Source: Volutella citrinella | Lineage: Eukaryota > Ascomycota > Sordariomycetes > Hypocreales > Nectriaceae | NCBI GenBank assembly: GCA_034401135.1 | Contig: JAWZSP010000002.1 | Coordinates: 1,054,001-1,118,000 of the forward strand | DNA length: 64,000 bases | Reading direction: 5' to 3' | Shown here: one piece after another, positions 11,604 to 24,156 of the stretch | How positions within the stretch are numbered: position 1 is the first letter of the stretch | Layout: every line of letters begins with the position of its first letter | Made by a program: the position numbers and the translations under genes | Notes under the pieces: model-generated | The model's input: the letters and a program-made list of their open reading frames with translations, nothing else | The model's database searches: none | Told to the model about the DNA's origin: nothing

Positions 11604-12995
11604 TCACAGGTCCTTGTCCAACGCGGCCATGATCTCCCTCTCCAATATGTCGTACGCCCTCATGTCCTCGTTCTCGCGGCGCACCTCCTCGACGCGGGTC
11701 TTGTACTTGGGGTCGGTTAGGACGCGGTCGACGCCCTCGCGGATCTGCTCGGTAGTAGGCGTGCTAGTACGCAGGTTGACGGCGATGCCGGCGTACTCGG
11801 CGCGCATCGACACCTCGGGCTTGTCCTCTGAGGAGCCGGCGAGGACCATAGGCACGCCGTTGGTCATGCCGTGCATCATGCCACCGAAGCCGGCGTTCAT
11901 GACGAAGACGTCCGTGTGCGGCAGGATGGCGTCGTAGGAGAGGTAGTCGATGACGCGGGCGTTGGGCGGGACGACGACGTCGTCGGGTAGCTTGTCGCCC
12001 CTTGCGCCGAGGACGGCGACGACGACGAGGTCCTCGCGGTCGGCCAGCGCGTTCATCGTGGGGAGCATGAGGTCACCCAGGTTGCGGGCCACGGTGCCCT
12101 GCGTCACCGTCACGACGCGCTTCTCGCCGCTCGTCACGTCGTCCCACCACTCGGGGTACTCAAAGTTTGGTGACATCTTCTTGGGCGGCGGGGCGCCGGC
12201 GAACTTGATGTTGGCGGGCATGTCGCTGCGGGGGTACTCGAGGCTGCGCGGGCTCATCTGGAGCGTCACGTCCGGGATTGTCATCCAGTGGTGGAGAATT
12301 GTGTTCTTCTCGAGCACTTCGGTGCACCCTAGCTCCGCGTGGACCTTGTCCTGATGGTCGTTGACGTCGCCATAGATGTGTTCCACGCTCATCTGGATCA
12401 GCAGGAGGTTGCGCGCGCGTCCCGACTCGGTCGAGTCCGGGGGGAGGCCGGGCCCGAAGGGGCCGGAGTCGATGCTGCTGGCGAAGTAGGGGACGGAGTG
12501 AATACCGATGACCTTGGGACGCTTGGGGAAGCCCTTCGGCAGCGGGGCGCCGAGGACGAGGGGGTGGTGGCCCACGAAGCACGTCTCGGGGATGACGACG
12601 ATCTCGCGATCGGGCTCGGCGGCGCGGATGCGGGAGAGCACGCCCTTGAGTACCTCCCATCGCCCGGGAATGTGGTCGATGAAGCCGTACTTGATGTCGT
12701 ACAGCAGACGAGGCATGCCCGAGGCGATCTGCGCACGCGCGGCAAGGTGCTTGGGGGTGAAGACGGTGGCTATTGAGGCGAAGTCGGCCCCGACGGCACG
12801 GACCTTGTCCTCAAACTCGTCTCCGGTGATGAAAGTGACTGGGAATCCGCGATCTATCATGTCTTGGGCAGCTCGTAGCATCGGGTGGAGGTGGCCCTCG
12901 TAAGGAGCGGTCCCGAAGATGAGATGAGGCTTCGTAGGGTCGTCGGCTGTGGCAACGCCATTGGCTACCCCGGCCTCTGAAGTAAACTCGGGCAT
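11604..12995 (-). CDS. Family 1 UDP-glycosyltransferase (463 aa)
   Basis: A single exon of 463 residues, the usual length for soluble fungal and bacterial GT1 enzymes. The N-terminal Rossmann half carries GTAPYEGHLHPML, with the candidate catalytic His at 35 or 37. The C-terminal nucleotide-sugar site spans about 365-407 and contains NAGFGG, HGMTNGVPMV and SEDKPE, the soluble counterpart of the plant PSPG box. No signal peptide or C-terminal membrane helix is present, so it should act in the cytosol on small molecules such as phenolics, polyketides or xenobiotics, transferring a sugar (commonly glucose) from UDP-sugar. No biosynthetic genes flank it, so the acceptor is unknown. ATG 12995 is the first in frame. 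Confidence 0.92.
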   Translation of the reverse strand: MPEFTSEAGVANGVATADDPTKPHLIFGTAPYEGHLHPMLRAAQDMIDRGFPVTFITGDEFEDKVRAVGADFASIATVFTPKHLAARAQIASGMPRLLYDIKYGFIDHIPGRWEVLKGVLSRIRAAEPDREIVVIPETCFVGHHPLVLGAPLPKGFPKRPKVIGIHSVPYFASSIDSGPFGPGLPPDSTESGRARNLLLIQMSVEHIYGDVNDHQDKVHAELGCTEVLEKNTILHHWMTIPDVTLQMSPRSLEYPRSDMPANIKFAGAPPPKKMSPNFEYPEWWDDVTSGEKRVVTVTQGTVARNLGDLMLPTMNALADREDLVVVAVLGARGDKLPDDVVVPPNARVIDYLSYDAILPHTDVFVMNAGFGGMMHGMTNGVPMVLAGSSEDKPEVSMRAEYAGIAVNLRTSTPTTEQIREGVDRVLTDPKYKTRVEEVRRENEDMRAYDILEREIMAALDKDL

Positions 12996-15341
12996 GTTGG
13001 GATGTAGGCTGGCGAGTTAGATGGAGAGATGGTAGAGTTGCAAGCGAAAGACAGAGAGAGAATAGATCTCAGTGCTGCTTAAGAGGTATCCGGACAGCTT
13101 CAGCTGCAAGCTTGGGGGCTGGCGATAGTCTTATACCTTGAAAGCAAGCCATAGAGACGCAGACCAGTCCCAGCTCCCCTTTCCTTGGGTGCTCAGAACA
13201 GAGTCGAGACTCTCATCCCTACTATCCGTCACCGTGCAATCGGCAGATGCCATCAGGCGACGTCACATCCTTGCCTCGTCTAGAGCAAGTTGATGATGCT
13301 AGTGGACCAGCTCCACGCCAGGTCCACGTGTGGGATCTTACCAAGATTTTGGCCCCGGGTGTTTTACGCCTTTCGATATGGCCATCGCTTCGTTGCTACA
13401 CAAGATGGCTATCCATGCATTGGATTAGGCTTCAGAGTTCCCCAGGGTCCCGGTTCATACTGCACAGTCAGCCCTCACCCCGCAATGGTGGCCCGCGCGG
13501 ATCCTGATCGTGCCCGACTAGCGTGGGGGCTGCTTGTGTAAGTCGCTTACCTACCAAGTTAGTGCTTCACTTGACTCGTAGATGCTCCTGCTTGGTCACG
13601 ATACATGGAGTAGTGAAACAGATTCCAACCCATGTGCTGTAGATGCGGCCGTCTGTGTTGTGTAGAGCGATCCTGTGGATGCGCACGCAGGGGCTTCTAA
13701 GCCACGTTGTCACGAGGGTGGGATTTCAACCCACAACGTTCAGTTACTTCGACGTTGACGCGATTGGCTGGATAGGACATGGCCCATACATCAAAGTTTG
13801 GGCTTTGTTGCTGACAGATGCCTCATACTTCAACACCCCTGTCCACGACGACGTGAGTATTTGTGGCAACGCAACACCAAGCGGAGATTGAGCATCCTGC
13901 TGGACACACTTCGCGTAGTCCCAATGCCAGGGCGCTTCGGCCCTCCATCCCGGCTAGTCGAGCTTCTCGAGCACAGGGCGTATCATGGGCCGCAACGAGC
14001 CCACGAGGCTAGCTCCCACTTCGCCCGGCAAGGCACCGTGCTATCTGCGCCCCTCTTTGGTAAAGAAGAAACCATAGAAAATGGCAGCGTCTGGGAGGGG
14101 CAGTCATGATGATGGGCGCCCGAGGGCTGGCGTGGGATCAATAAGGGGATGCCATGCCAAATGTCCGAGTATAGTGCCAAACAAGAAAGCGACGGGCGGC
14201 CGCCATGCCCCAGCAGCCTGCTTGCCAACCACAGCTGTTTGGCCGAGCCACTGGCCTATCTGGTTGTGCTGGACACGGACCAGCAGATGGCGTCATCACC
14301 ATCGCTGGCTTGCTGCTGGGCGTCGGCTCCGATCATGGGGCCTCTTGCGCCAGACGGATAAGGTCCTCCTGGCGATGGACAGGGTGGTGGTTGCGATGTC
14401 TTGCACGGCGCCAGCCACCTTCTTCTCCTGCTCCTGTGATTACATAGGAAATGTTTCGTCGCCTGTTAGCGCAGCCATGGGAATGAGACGACATGACGCC
14501 TCGCCGTAAATGGTTCCACCCTCCGTAGAATAGACGTGGGCGAGACTCGGCGACGTGCATAACTAGGGCGAGGAAGCCCATGCCCAGCGCCACCAACTCT
14601 CCAACCTCAAACTGAGTTGGCCTGTCGAGCAACCCCAACTGGAAAGGACTCAGGCTGGCGGTCTATCATCCCTGGATCTGTACGTTGCGGCACGCTCGCA
14701 AGTTTGACTACAGATCGTCGTGGACCCTTGCGCGCAGCTTGATACAGCTGTTTGAGCCTCGCTAACGACGACTCAACTGCCGATGGGGGTACAACAGTGC
14801 AGTTACGCAGATGAACCAGGCGTTGGTTGCACTGTACCAGGTTGGCCGCAACGGCGGACATCAGTTCTCGGCTCCAACGGCTTGATTGATGCCAGCTACG
14901 AATTGCAACGCCATTGTTCCCTCCCAGAACCCAGAACGAGAGTCGACTGGGGAAATGCCATGGCATGGCCTAGCTATCAACAATGTCAGCCCATCATGCA
15001 CAGACATCCGATGGTATCCGAGGTAGACACACCCGTGATAACCTGTTAACATCGTCAGTATCCCAGCAATGCCATCGGCAAAATAAACACGTCTCACGTT
15101 TTCGTTCAAGTCCGGCATATAGATGCGTAGCACTGGTAAGATCTTGCGTCGCGCATGCACATAGGTAACTGACACCAGCCAACTAAACCCCGTGTGCCTT
15201 GGTTCGACTGCAATCTCTCGTCCTTTTGGCCGTGCGACGGTGTCAGCTCTGATTCCAACGGCTCTGGGAGTTATTAAAGAGACAAGCCAACTTGAATACG
15301 CCAGCCATCCAGATACGCTTGAGTGTTAGTATTGTTTCTTG
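12996..15341. other. Intergenic, 2.3 kb, no gene recognised
   Basis: It contains the upstream region of the glycosyltransferase and of the aspartic protease. The short frames on both strands lack family motifs. A hairpin (GTGGG/CCCAC stem) near 13715-13735 is not part of a full tRNA. Confidence 0.45.
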
Positions 15342-16813
15342 ATGATGATGAGAGCTGCACCAATCCTCCTCTCGCTTCTTTTCGAGATCGTTTCGGCCAG
15401 CGTGCCTGGGATACTTGTATCCCACGCCAACGACTGGGACCTGTCGCGGCCAATGAACGGTCTCACCTTCCAGCGTGCGGCCAAAACACTCATGCACAGC
15501 CAACCAGACCGCGCAAGCACTTGGGTTTCTCGCCTCGTCAAGGTTGGCAAAGGCACCAAGTCGAGTCGTGTGCCGCTTCCGGCCGCGAGAAAGGACGGCT
15601 TCAGGAGGTTGCCGGGCAAGCCTGCGCCGCTATGGCAGAACATAACGTCGGTGGGAGACTTCTCTACGCAGTACGCAGTCTCATGTATGTGGGACGGAGC
15701 CCCTGTGTGGCTGCTCTTCGACACAGGCAGCTCCGACACCTGGGCGGTGCAGTCGGGGTTCAGATGCGAGGACAGCGCAGGCAATCGGCACGACCAGGCT
15801 GCCTGTGCGTTTGGAGGGCCTCCCGTCGAGGACTTTGGTCACGGCGCGGTGGACGACGTGCATCTCTATCTCTCGTATGGCTCTGGTGAAAGCGTCTCGG
15901 GTCCCATGGGCCTCTCCGATATCTCTTGTGGCGGTCTTCTGGTGCCAGGGCAGCAGGTCGGGCTGGCGAACCGCACGTACTGGCATGGCAACGGCGTGAC
16001 CGTGGGCATTCTTGGGATGGCGTACCCTTCTCTGACGAGTGCCTTCCAAGGCGTTCTTGGTGACGAGGAACTTGGCAACGCCGTACCATACACGCCGTTT
16101 GTCACGAATGCCATTTCAAAGGGGCTGATGGATCCCATCTTCAGCGTCATGATGGAGCGCAACTCGAGCGGGGGCATCCTGGCATGGGGCGGACTGCCTC
16201 CAGGATCCTGGCACCGCCAATCGAGAGCCTCGGCGGACTTGCTCGTAGTACGGTTTGGTGTCGTTGAGCTGCTGGGTTGTCCATGCTGACATATTTCAGG
16301 CCAACCTCGTTGAGGAAGATGACACGGCATGGACCTACTCCTTTTACACCATTGTCCCGGATGGCCTCTCCTGGGGCCGTACCACCGATAAGACAAGGTA
16401 TCCCTACATCGTAGACACGGGGACAACTTTTATATATGTCCCGCCTCGTAAGTGCAGTCCCAGTAAGTATTTTCTGAGGTTTAAGAAAGGCTGACAGGTC
16501 GGCAGCCCTCGCAGAGGCCATTGCTTTGGCATTTGAGCCTCGCGCTGAATATCTGTATCAGTGGGACTCCTATTTTGTGCCGTGCGACGCAATTGCGCCC
16601 ACCTTCGCGGTCATCATCTCGGGCATCGAGTTCTGGGTCAGCGCGGCGGACATGATTCACAAGGACCTGGTTGATCCCCTGACGGGATACTGCGCTGTTT
16701 CTGTTACAACGGGGGGTGCAGGGCCCTACATTCTCGGTGATGCGTTTCTCCATAATGTCGTGGCCGTGTTCGACGTCGGCGGTGGCGAGATGCGGTTCTA
16801 CTCCAAGCCGTGA
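15342..16813 (+). CDS. Secreted pepsin-like aspartic protease, family A1 (452 aa)
   Basis: Exons 15342-16244, 16300-16447 and 16506-16813 sum to 453 codons with stop. A signal peptide (MMMRAAPILLSLLFEIVSAS) is followed by a propeptide of about 75 residues with a dibasic RR near 88-89, a possible processing site. The mature enzyme holds both catalytic motifs, DTGSSDTW (Asp127) and DTGTTF (Asp340), a flap-like YGSGE region and the terminal ILGDAFL block. The protein ends shortly after RFYSKP, without a GPI-anchor hydrophobic tail, so secretion rather than anchoring is likely. The donor at 16245 is GTAGTA and the one at 16448 is GTAAGT. Three ATG codons in a row start the gene; the first is at 15342. 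Confidence 0.9.
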
Positions 16814-19800
16814 GGCGATGTAAGAGACACCGTGCTGGTAGATGTCGGATCCGAGCCGGAAACCGAGGCAGTGGTTGCGATATTGATGACAGGCGCCACG
16901 AGTGCAGAGCTCGATGCGGTTGGGATCTGTGTCCTCGAGCGACTGGATGTGGGAAGCAGGGGCGAGTGTAGGAGATTACGAGGATGCGGGTGCAAGGTGG
17001 TACAAGACAAAGCGCCACGCAGTACGAGACAACAGGCGAGCGGATGGTTGACGACTCATGCCGTCTGTCCCACTGCCAAAGAATGCATGCCTGGCCGAGA
17101 GCAAAAACGACTGGCCTCACACCGTCTCACCGTTGCCCAGTCAGGCAAGAGTCGTGATGCGATATGATGTCGCGACCTTATCGCGATAACATCCATGGCC
17201 AGTTAAACCAGCCTGTTGGGGGTCGTGCCATGGCGGCTCGCCTCCTCCGTGCCTTATCAGAGCATTATAGTCCCGTCGTAGTGCGCAGAACGCTCCTGTG
17301 GAATTCGCCTCTTCCCTCCGTCAACAACACCAGACAAGAATCCCCATCAGTGTAAACGGCAAGTTCAGTTACCGTCCCTTGATCGCAGCTGATTGCCTCC
17401 CAGGCGTCGTCTGTGCTGGGCCGAACCAACCCTGGACGTGGACTAGAGCCGCCTAGCAGTTAGCCGACAACCCGGACCCCCACGATCCTCCCCGGACAAG
17501 CAGGGACAAGGCACAGAGCCAAGGCCAGGCCAAGCGACGGCAGCTAATTATTTGTGTCCCAGCTGTCGGAAGATGAGAGGAGTTGCGGCAGGGGCCCCGA
17601 TGCCCTCATCGCCGGCGGTGACTCGGGCGCGTACAAACACCTGGAGCTTCAGCAAGGTGAGTGATAGCGCCCGCTTCCCTACTCGTTCTTGTCATACCCG
17701 AGGAATTTCGCCCGACAGCTCGGCCTGCGGTCGTCCGACGAGCGAGGTCAGCATCGGTCGCTCGCCCCTCTGCCGTGGTGCTAGGCGTGCTTGGGCATGG
17801 CGCCCTGCAGCGATCCTCCCCGAGACTTCGGCACAGGCCGCAAGGCGGTGTGGGCTTTTTGGAGAAGGTGAGCTACGGAACTCATTTACCGTTTCTCTCC
17901 AGTGCCGCCATAGTTGGCGCCTTCGGCCACGACACAAGACGGGCGAGTGCCTGCCACAGGACTGGGCGGGCGCAGGAGTCAATGACGGCCTTTCCGCAAA
18001 CAATCTTGGTGTTCTATTGTGGTCTGGCGCACTCTCCCATGTCCGTCATGCCTGGTCATGGCCATCATAAGAGTGTGTCGGTGTAACGGACCCCGTCTCG
18101 GACACCTTGGCCCATGGTGGCGGGGTTGTGTCGTGATTGGCGGCGGACCGGACGCCGGTTCAAAAAGACGGAGGACACTGAAAGACGGGCGACGTCCGAA
18201 AGGCTGTCCAAGCCACCAGGGGCGGTGGTACCAGTGCGGACAGATTCGGAGTTGGCGTGGGTCTCATGAGTGCCTGCAGCGGAGGCCAAAATCCTGACGG
18301 CCGGCTGCCCACGATGATGGCCACGAGGCGACAGGCGAGGGGAGGGAAAGCATTGAGGCAGAGACAGAGGCCGGACCGGGCTTGATCGGCAAAGCTGGTC
18401 GGCTGTTGTTGACGGACATCCGGCTCCAGGACGCCCCGAGCTGGGATCGGAACCGTGCCATTCTCATCCCATGGATGTTGGTCATGGACAGCCCTTGAGG
18501 GTTTGCATACGAACTGCGTGTGTGCGTCTTCCTGACACAATTTGACTGATGGACGCCCAGGGTCCCGCGTCTGGGCAATGTGCGTCGCTTGGTCATGACC
18601 GGGAGGATCCGGAGGCAGGCCAAGGCCACATCCTGGGGCAACGCCGCCCAGTCAGTCCGTCAGAATTAGGCCCCTCCTCCCCCCCCCACCTTGAGGCTGG
18701 AGGTCTGGCCCTTCTGGGCGGCGCAGGGCAAAGAAAGGTGCAGCAGCGCTGGGGCCCCTGGTGAGGCGGGGATCCTCAGATAAATGCAATCCGACCTGAA
18801 TGGAGTCTCTTCGCTGGGCATTGGGACGAAGCAGCACGCAGCATGCCGCAGGGCTGGTTGCGCAGGTGGTCCGCCAGTTGCTCCGAGAGGACCCGTCAGC
18901 CCACACAAGCCCCATTCACCCCTTGAGCCCGTTGAGGCCGCGACAGGTCCCGCGTGCCAGTAGAAGCACCACGCGGGCGGCCAGGCCGGGCTGTTTCCAC
19001 TGTTCGACGTTCGTGCTCTCTGGGCACCGGGGAGCCAGGGCGTCTGGGCCCGTCGCAGTGGGCCAATTCACCGACGGGACGGCAGCTGATTGGCGCGTCG
19101 CCGTGTTTCGTTGTGCGCATCGTCATTGTCAGTCGAATGGAGCCGCGCTTGTGAAGAGACGATGCAAGCCGCAGCTCCAGCTTTTCGAGGTCACACGGCA
19201 CTGGCTGTCAACCCATTCGCTCACCCAGTCGTGCGGTGCGTGCGGAGAACATTGCACTGCGAGCACCACGAGGAAAGAGAAGAGGTCAGGCGTGAATGAT
19301 GGCCGTGGATTGTCCGCGAAATCTCTGCTTGTTTCGATGCTGTATGGCCTCTTGCTCGTTCGATTCACCTGTCCCCGTTGTCCTGATCGGTTTCTGATGG
19401 CGGGGTGACTTGCCTCCATTGGCATCCATCTCTACACCCAGAGCGCAACTTTGGCCAGTCACAGATTAGGCCAGTCCTTGTCTGTCCTGGTCTAGTCAGT
19501 CCGCCCAGCGGCAGTGCCCCGTTCCGTCGTCCCTTGGCCCATCGGCCATCAGTCACCATTACTACGTCCAGTGCATTACCCCACACAGAGGCATCCTCGT
19601 GCCGCTACGGAAGGTGCGCCGCCGTCGTGCCTTCCTTTTCCCCGGTGACACCTGCCGTCGCCGCTGTGCCACCACTGTACCGCGCCCGCACTGCACCGCA
19701 CCGCACCTGCGCAACGGCCACTTCCTGCCGTTTCCTGCGCCGCATTGCAACCGCGACTGCACCCTGTGAAGGAACCAGCTGCCTTCTCACGCGAGCAGCT

Positions 19801-20182
19801 CTCCGGCTCATTTGCCTTTGCCCTTGACCTCGTCTTCGCTGCGTTTTCTCTTCTCTTCCAATCTTCCTCTCCCTCCGTTTTTCTCGCCGTCGTCGCAGCC
19901 TCGTCTCTCGTCTCGGCCTTGAATTCCCATCCAAGCGACGTTTGACTAACTGCCGACCGCGCCCAATCCCGCCCCGACGCCGCCCATCCCACCCGTCGAT
20001 CCCTCCTCCATCCGCCATCGTCCTAAGCCCTCCATAATTCCGTCACCTCGGAACTTCTACAACTTGACTTCCACTTTGTTCTTTCTGCTGCACACCCACA
20101 CGGCCTTGCGACTCAACCCCGCTGCGTGACCCCAGCTCAGACATCCCAACCCTACCAACGAGCAATCACCAGCATCGCAGCC
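16814..20182. other. Intergenic, 3.4 kb, with pyrimidine-rich leader of the PFKFB gene
   Basis: No gene family is recognisable in any frame; the open frames are GC-driven. From about 19560 to 20180 the plus strand is C/T-rich and probably transcribed as a leader of the downstream enzyme gene. Confidence 0.45.
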
Positions 20183-21693
20183 ATGCCGTCTCGAACTAAT
20201 GGCGTCGGCGTCCAGGTCGAAGACACCAAAATATGTGTCGTCATGGTAGGCCTTCCGGCCCGCGGCAAGAGCTACATTGCACAGAGAGGTGAACTTCTAC
20301 TCCCCCGTCGCTCCCAGCCAGCCAATCGTACTGACCACTGCCGTTCCGTCTACCCAGCCCAGCGATACCTACAATGGCTCTCTATCCCTGCCCAGACCTT
20401 CAACGTCGGAAACTACAGACGCAACGATGCGCCCCAGCCTACGGCCGATTTCTTCGATACCAACAACCCCGAGGGCGAGCGCAAGCGCCGCGCCGCAGCA
20501 GAAGCTGCCGTTGCCGACATGCTGGACTGGTTCCGCTCTGGCGGCGTGGTGGGTATCCTCGACGCAACCAACTCTACCCGTGAGCGCAGAAAATGGGTTC
20601 TCGATACCGTCAAGGCGGAGGGTGTCGAGGTCATGTTCGTCGAGAGCAAGTGCGACGACGAAGAGCTCATCATGGCCAACATCCGCGACGTCAAGACCAC
20701 CAGCCCCGACTACCGCGGCCAGGATCCCGAGGCTGCGGCACTTGACTTCCGCAACCGCATTCGCAACTACGAAAAGGTCTACTGTACCATCGATGCCGAA
20801 GGAGAGGAGTCGCACTTGACGTATCTCAAGATCATGGATGTTGGCAAGCAAGTCATCATCAGCCGAATCCGGGACTACCTCCAGAGCCGAATCGTCTACT
20901 ACCTCATGAATCTCCACATCCGCCCCCGCTCAGTCTGGCTCTCCAGAGTGCGTTCCCCCCAGCTCCACCTGATTCTGCTCCTCCGCTGACCATCTCTTCT
21001 TAGCACGGCGAGTCGCTATATAACCTCGATGGTAGGATCGGTGGCGACACACTACTATCGCCCCGGGGTGAACAGTATGCTCGAAAACTGCCTGAGCTGG
21101 TTCGAAAGTCTGTCGGTGTATGTCTCTCCCACTCCTATGTTGGGTTTCTCTGCACATGCTAATTCGCGAAACAGGATGACCGTCCCCTTACTGTGTGGAC
21201 GTCGACTCTCAGGCGAACCATCGCCACCTCACGCTTCCTGCCAGCCCACTACAACCAACTGCAGTGGAAAGCCCTCGATGAGCTTGACTCCGGCGTCTGT
21301 GATGGACTGACTTACCAGGAGATCAAGGACCGTTACCCTGACGACTTTGCCGCTCGAGACGAGGACAAATACAACTATCGCTACCGTGGAGGAGAATCTT
21401 ACCGCGACGTCGTCATCCGCCTGGAGCCAATTATCATGGAACTCGAGCGAAGCGAGGACATTCTTATTGTCACCCACCAAGCCGTTTTGCGATGTGTATA
21501 TGCCTACTTCATGAAGAAGGACCAAACCAAGAGCCCCTGGATGAACGTTCCTCTACACACGCTGATCAAGCTGACCCCAGGTGCTTATGGTACCGAGGAG
21601 ATCCGCTATGAGGCCAATATTCCGGCCGTCAGCACCTGGCGAGGCAAGGGCAGCACCGCCAAACACGAGAATCCAGCCCCAGAGAGCCTATAG
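20183..21693 (+). CDS. 6-phosphofructo-2-kinase/fructose-2,6-bisphosphatase, Fbp26 type (442 aa)
   Basis: Exons 20183-20288, 20358-20947, 21004-21117 and 21175-21693 total 443 codons. The N-terminal kinase half has the P-loop GLPARGKS (23-30) and continues AQRYLQWLS..FNVGNYRR, matching the yeast Fbp26 order. The C-terminal half is a histidine-phosphatase domain: the phospho-acceptor His233 lies in RHGES, across the exon 2/3 junction, WTSTLRRT follows, and the second His371 is in THQAVLRC. Both active sites look intact, so the protein is predicted to set fructose-2,6-bisphosphate levels and hence glycolytic flux; in yeast the Fbp26 branch acts mainly as the phosphatase. It lacks the long N-terminal extension of the Pfk26 type. 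Confidence 0.95.
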
Positions 21694-22899
21694 GCTGGGT
21701 CATTGGCTGTTGAATGAAAGGGCCGAAGCGGATGCGAAAACGACTGATGGCATGCCGCATGATTAAGGACGGTACATACCAAATGGATTTGGGAGTTAGT
21801 TGAAGAATTGGAACCTGAAAACATGACGAATCTAAATGAACAGAGCACATTGGTGCACAGGACCGGCAAAGCACTGGATGAGGCGACGTGTTGCACATGA
21901 AATGGAAGAAGAAAGGGTATTAACGGCGTCGCCAGTATGGAGGCTATGCTCTGGACCGCTCTGTGTACATGGAACGATGGGCTAAACGAACGAAAGGGGC
22001 TGCGGAGATGGATCACTTTTTGGGTTATTCCATCGCTTTTGGGCATCGACGGGAAGGTTTACTCAACAACGGCCAGACCGGGTAGTAAATCGACCCCAAA
22101 CTGGCTGGATGCCAGCTAGAGTCTGGTTGTGGAAGGGAACGCTGGATGGACGACCAAGCTTGCATAGGGGTAAATGACATGACATGACCACATAAAAAAA
22201 AGACGGCCACGGCGCAAGGCCATTTTATTTCGAGTGCATTGACAGTTCGTACCCCATATGCGGAGGCAACCAATGTGACTTATTCTGCCACATCCAAACA
22301 CCGATTTATCCTGCTTTGTGAGCAATGGGTGGGCCTTTGACACCAGGCGCCTAATGTATGCAATTTCCAACTCCACTAAACAAATACGCTCCAATATTAC
22401 GGCGTCAGGGGTATTCTCTGTCATGCTGATCGTGGGAAGTTGTTGCGTGATGGGAATGTCTATTGCCCCCTCCTTCATGTACTTTGTCCGACGTCTCACC
22501 TGCGGCCAGCGAATGTGCCTGGTACATCGTTGGCATCATGATGTTGAACGAAGCTCTGCAACACAACAAGTGCATTTGAAAATTTGACGGTCGAGATACA
22601 TGTCTATCCCGCCAATGGCGAGCAGGGGACATTGGTAGTTTTGAAGCTTGGTTCTGGCTGCCCTGTCTCGTTGGATCGACTTGATCTTACGTTGCAGCCG
22701 AGGTGGAGATGGCGGGGGCCGTCCGGGTGGGGCCGGTGCCGATAATTGTGTCTCCGACTTGGTGGTGCCTCCGGAGCAAAAGCCGCCGGCCAGTCAAGCA
22801 ACTGAAGACCGAGCATGTTCAGGCTGCCAATTGCGTCTGTGGGGGAAGCAGACGAGGCCTATAAATTATTGAAATCATCGGGCTGGGAATACGTAGCAG
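21694..22899. other. Convergent 3' intergenic region, 1.2 kb
   Basis: It lies between the stops of the PFKFB gene (+) and the seven-helix protein (-). No coding frame is supported. Confidence 0.5.
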
Positions 22900-24156
22900 T
22901 TAACCCGGCATGGCAGCGCAGGCTACCGGGTTCAATTGAAGGCCGGCCTCCTCGTTTGAGCCGCGCTTGTCGCTTTGTTCGCCGACTTTCGAATCCATTG
23001 AATCCGAGGTGGGAGGAGACTCGATATCATCGCTTCGTTTCCGCTGATGAGAACGTCTAAACCCCGGCCAGCCGGACAACTTGCGCTTGAACCGGCCCAG
23101 CGTGGGTGCTATTCGACCCGGCTCGCCGGCGTGGGGCTCGGGGCCGAGGTTCTGGAACGTTGGCTCCTGCGGGTTGTGGCATCGGCAATGGCAGGGCTTT
23201 TTTGTGCCAGTGGACTTGACGATTTTCGCAATCAGATCGGCCATGGAAAGCTCAATGTGTAGCTTGACGAGGTATGCAAGTGGGTGGCCAACCACGTACC
23301 TCGGCCGCATCAGTACCTGAGGGCGATAATATCGAGGGCGCAATATTCTTACATGTAAGGATTCTTGAAAGACATGAAGCCGATAAGGAGAATCTATCAT
23401 TATGGTGGTTAGCTGCACATCCAAGGAACGTATAGGGAGGAACAGCCACTTACGTCCATAGATAGCGATAGGACAATCATAGCCAGGTTAAAGCGGTAGA
23501 GCACCACGTATTTTGAGAGGCCATAGGCAATGAGCGAGGAGCGGACGAGGTAGATGAAGTAGAGGTTTAGACCGACGTCAATTACTGCAAAGAGTGCTTT
23601 CTCGAGGCGGTCCCACACGCGATTGATGCTAATGTAAGTCTGGTTGATCTGAAGGTGTGCAGGGATCCAGATGCAGAAGACGGAGATGTTGATGGCACCA
23701 AGAATGGCAACGGTGGTCCACTTGACTCGCTTCACTGTCTTCTTTGAGGGCGCGATGAGGGCGATCCGGTTAATGATGATGAGCATCAGACATTGGATCT
23801 GGAAGACCCATAGAATTACTTGCAAACTGTAAGCGTGACTGGCAAGGCCAGTATGGGCCACGGGCAAGCATACGGTATCCCAGAAGCAGCTCGAAGCTGA
23901 CCGGCAGGGTGCCTTGTATTTGGCCCCAGACTATCCCGGCAATTATGGCGGATGTGATGAGTTCAAGCCAGATATAGGCCATGTAGGCCGTCGGCCGTCC
24001 GAGTCGCTTCCATTGATGGTAGGTCTGGTCCACGATGCGGATCAGGGCGAAGGCGGCGAGGCACAAGGTGAAACCGGTGATGAGGTAGCAAACCCGGATG
24101 TCGGTCTGGCTTGCGACGATGGGCTTGTACCACGGGGGAACCAGTGTGCCAGCCAT
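22900..24156 (-). CDS. Fungal seven-helix integral membrane protein (362 aa)
   Basis: Exons 24156-23874, 23818-23454, 23393-23353 and 23299-22900 sum to 363 codons. About seven hydrophobic helices can be read, including VCYLITGFTLCLAAFAL, YIWLELITSAIIAGIVW, ILWVFQIQCLMLIII, TVAILGAINISVFCIWI, VIDVGLNLYFIYLV and LAMIVLSLSMDILLIGFM. A cytosolic-type tail of about 130 residues follows, rich in Arg, Ser and Pro. The layout is that of the large fungal rhodopsin-like/GPCR-like family of uncharacterised integral membrane proteins. Ligand and role are unknown. Two introns appear to end in AAG (23819) and GAG (23300), each with a CAG just upstream that would give a premature stop if used. Confidence 0.8.

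Noticed and set aside
13690..13760. Possible tRNA: a T-arm-like hairpin (GTGGG stem, CCCAC) on the minus strand
   Set aside because: No matching acceptor stem, anticodon arm or A box at the right spacing on either strand, and the loop is not a proper TTCRANT.
14861..15175. 104-residue minus-strand frame between the glycosyltransferase and the protease
   Set aside because: It resembles no family and has no supporting splice sites or promoter.
17552..18086. Overlapping open frames of 140-170 residues in the 3.4-kb gap
   Set aside because: No family motif, no convincing ATG context, and Arg/Ser/Pro/Cys-rich translation typical of GC-rich non-coding DNA.
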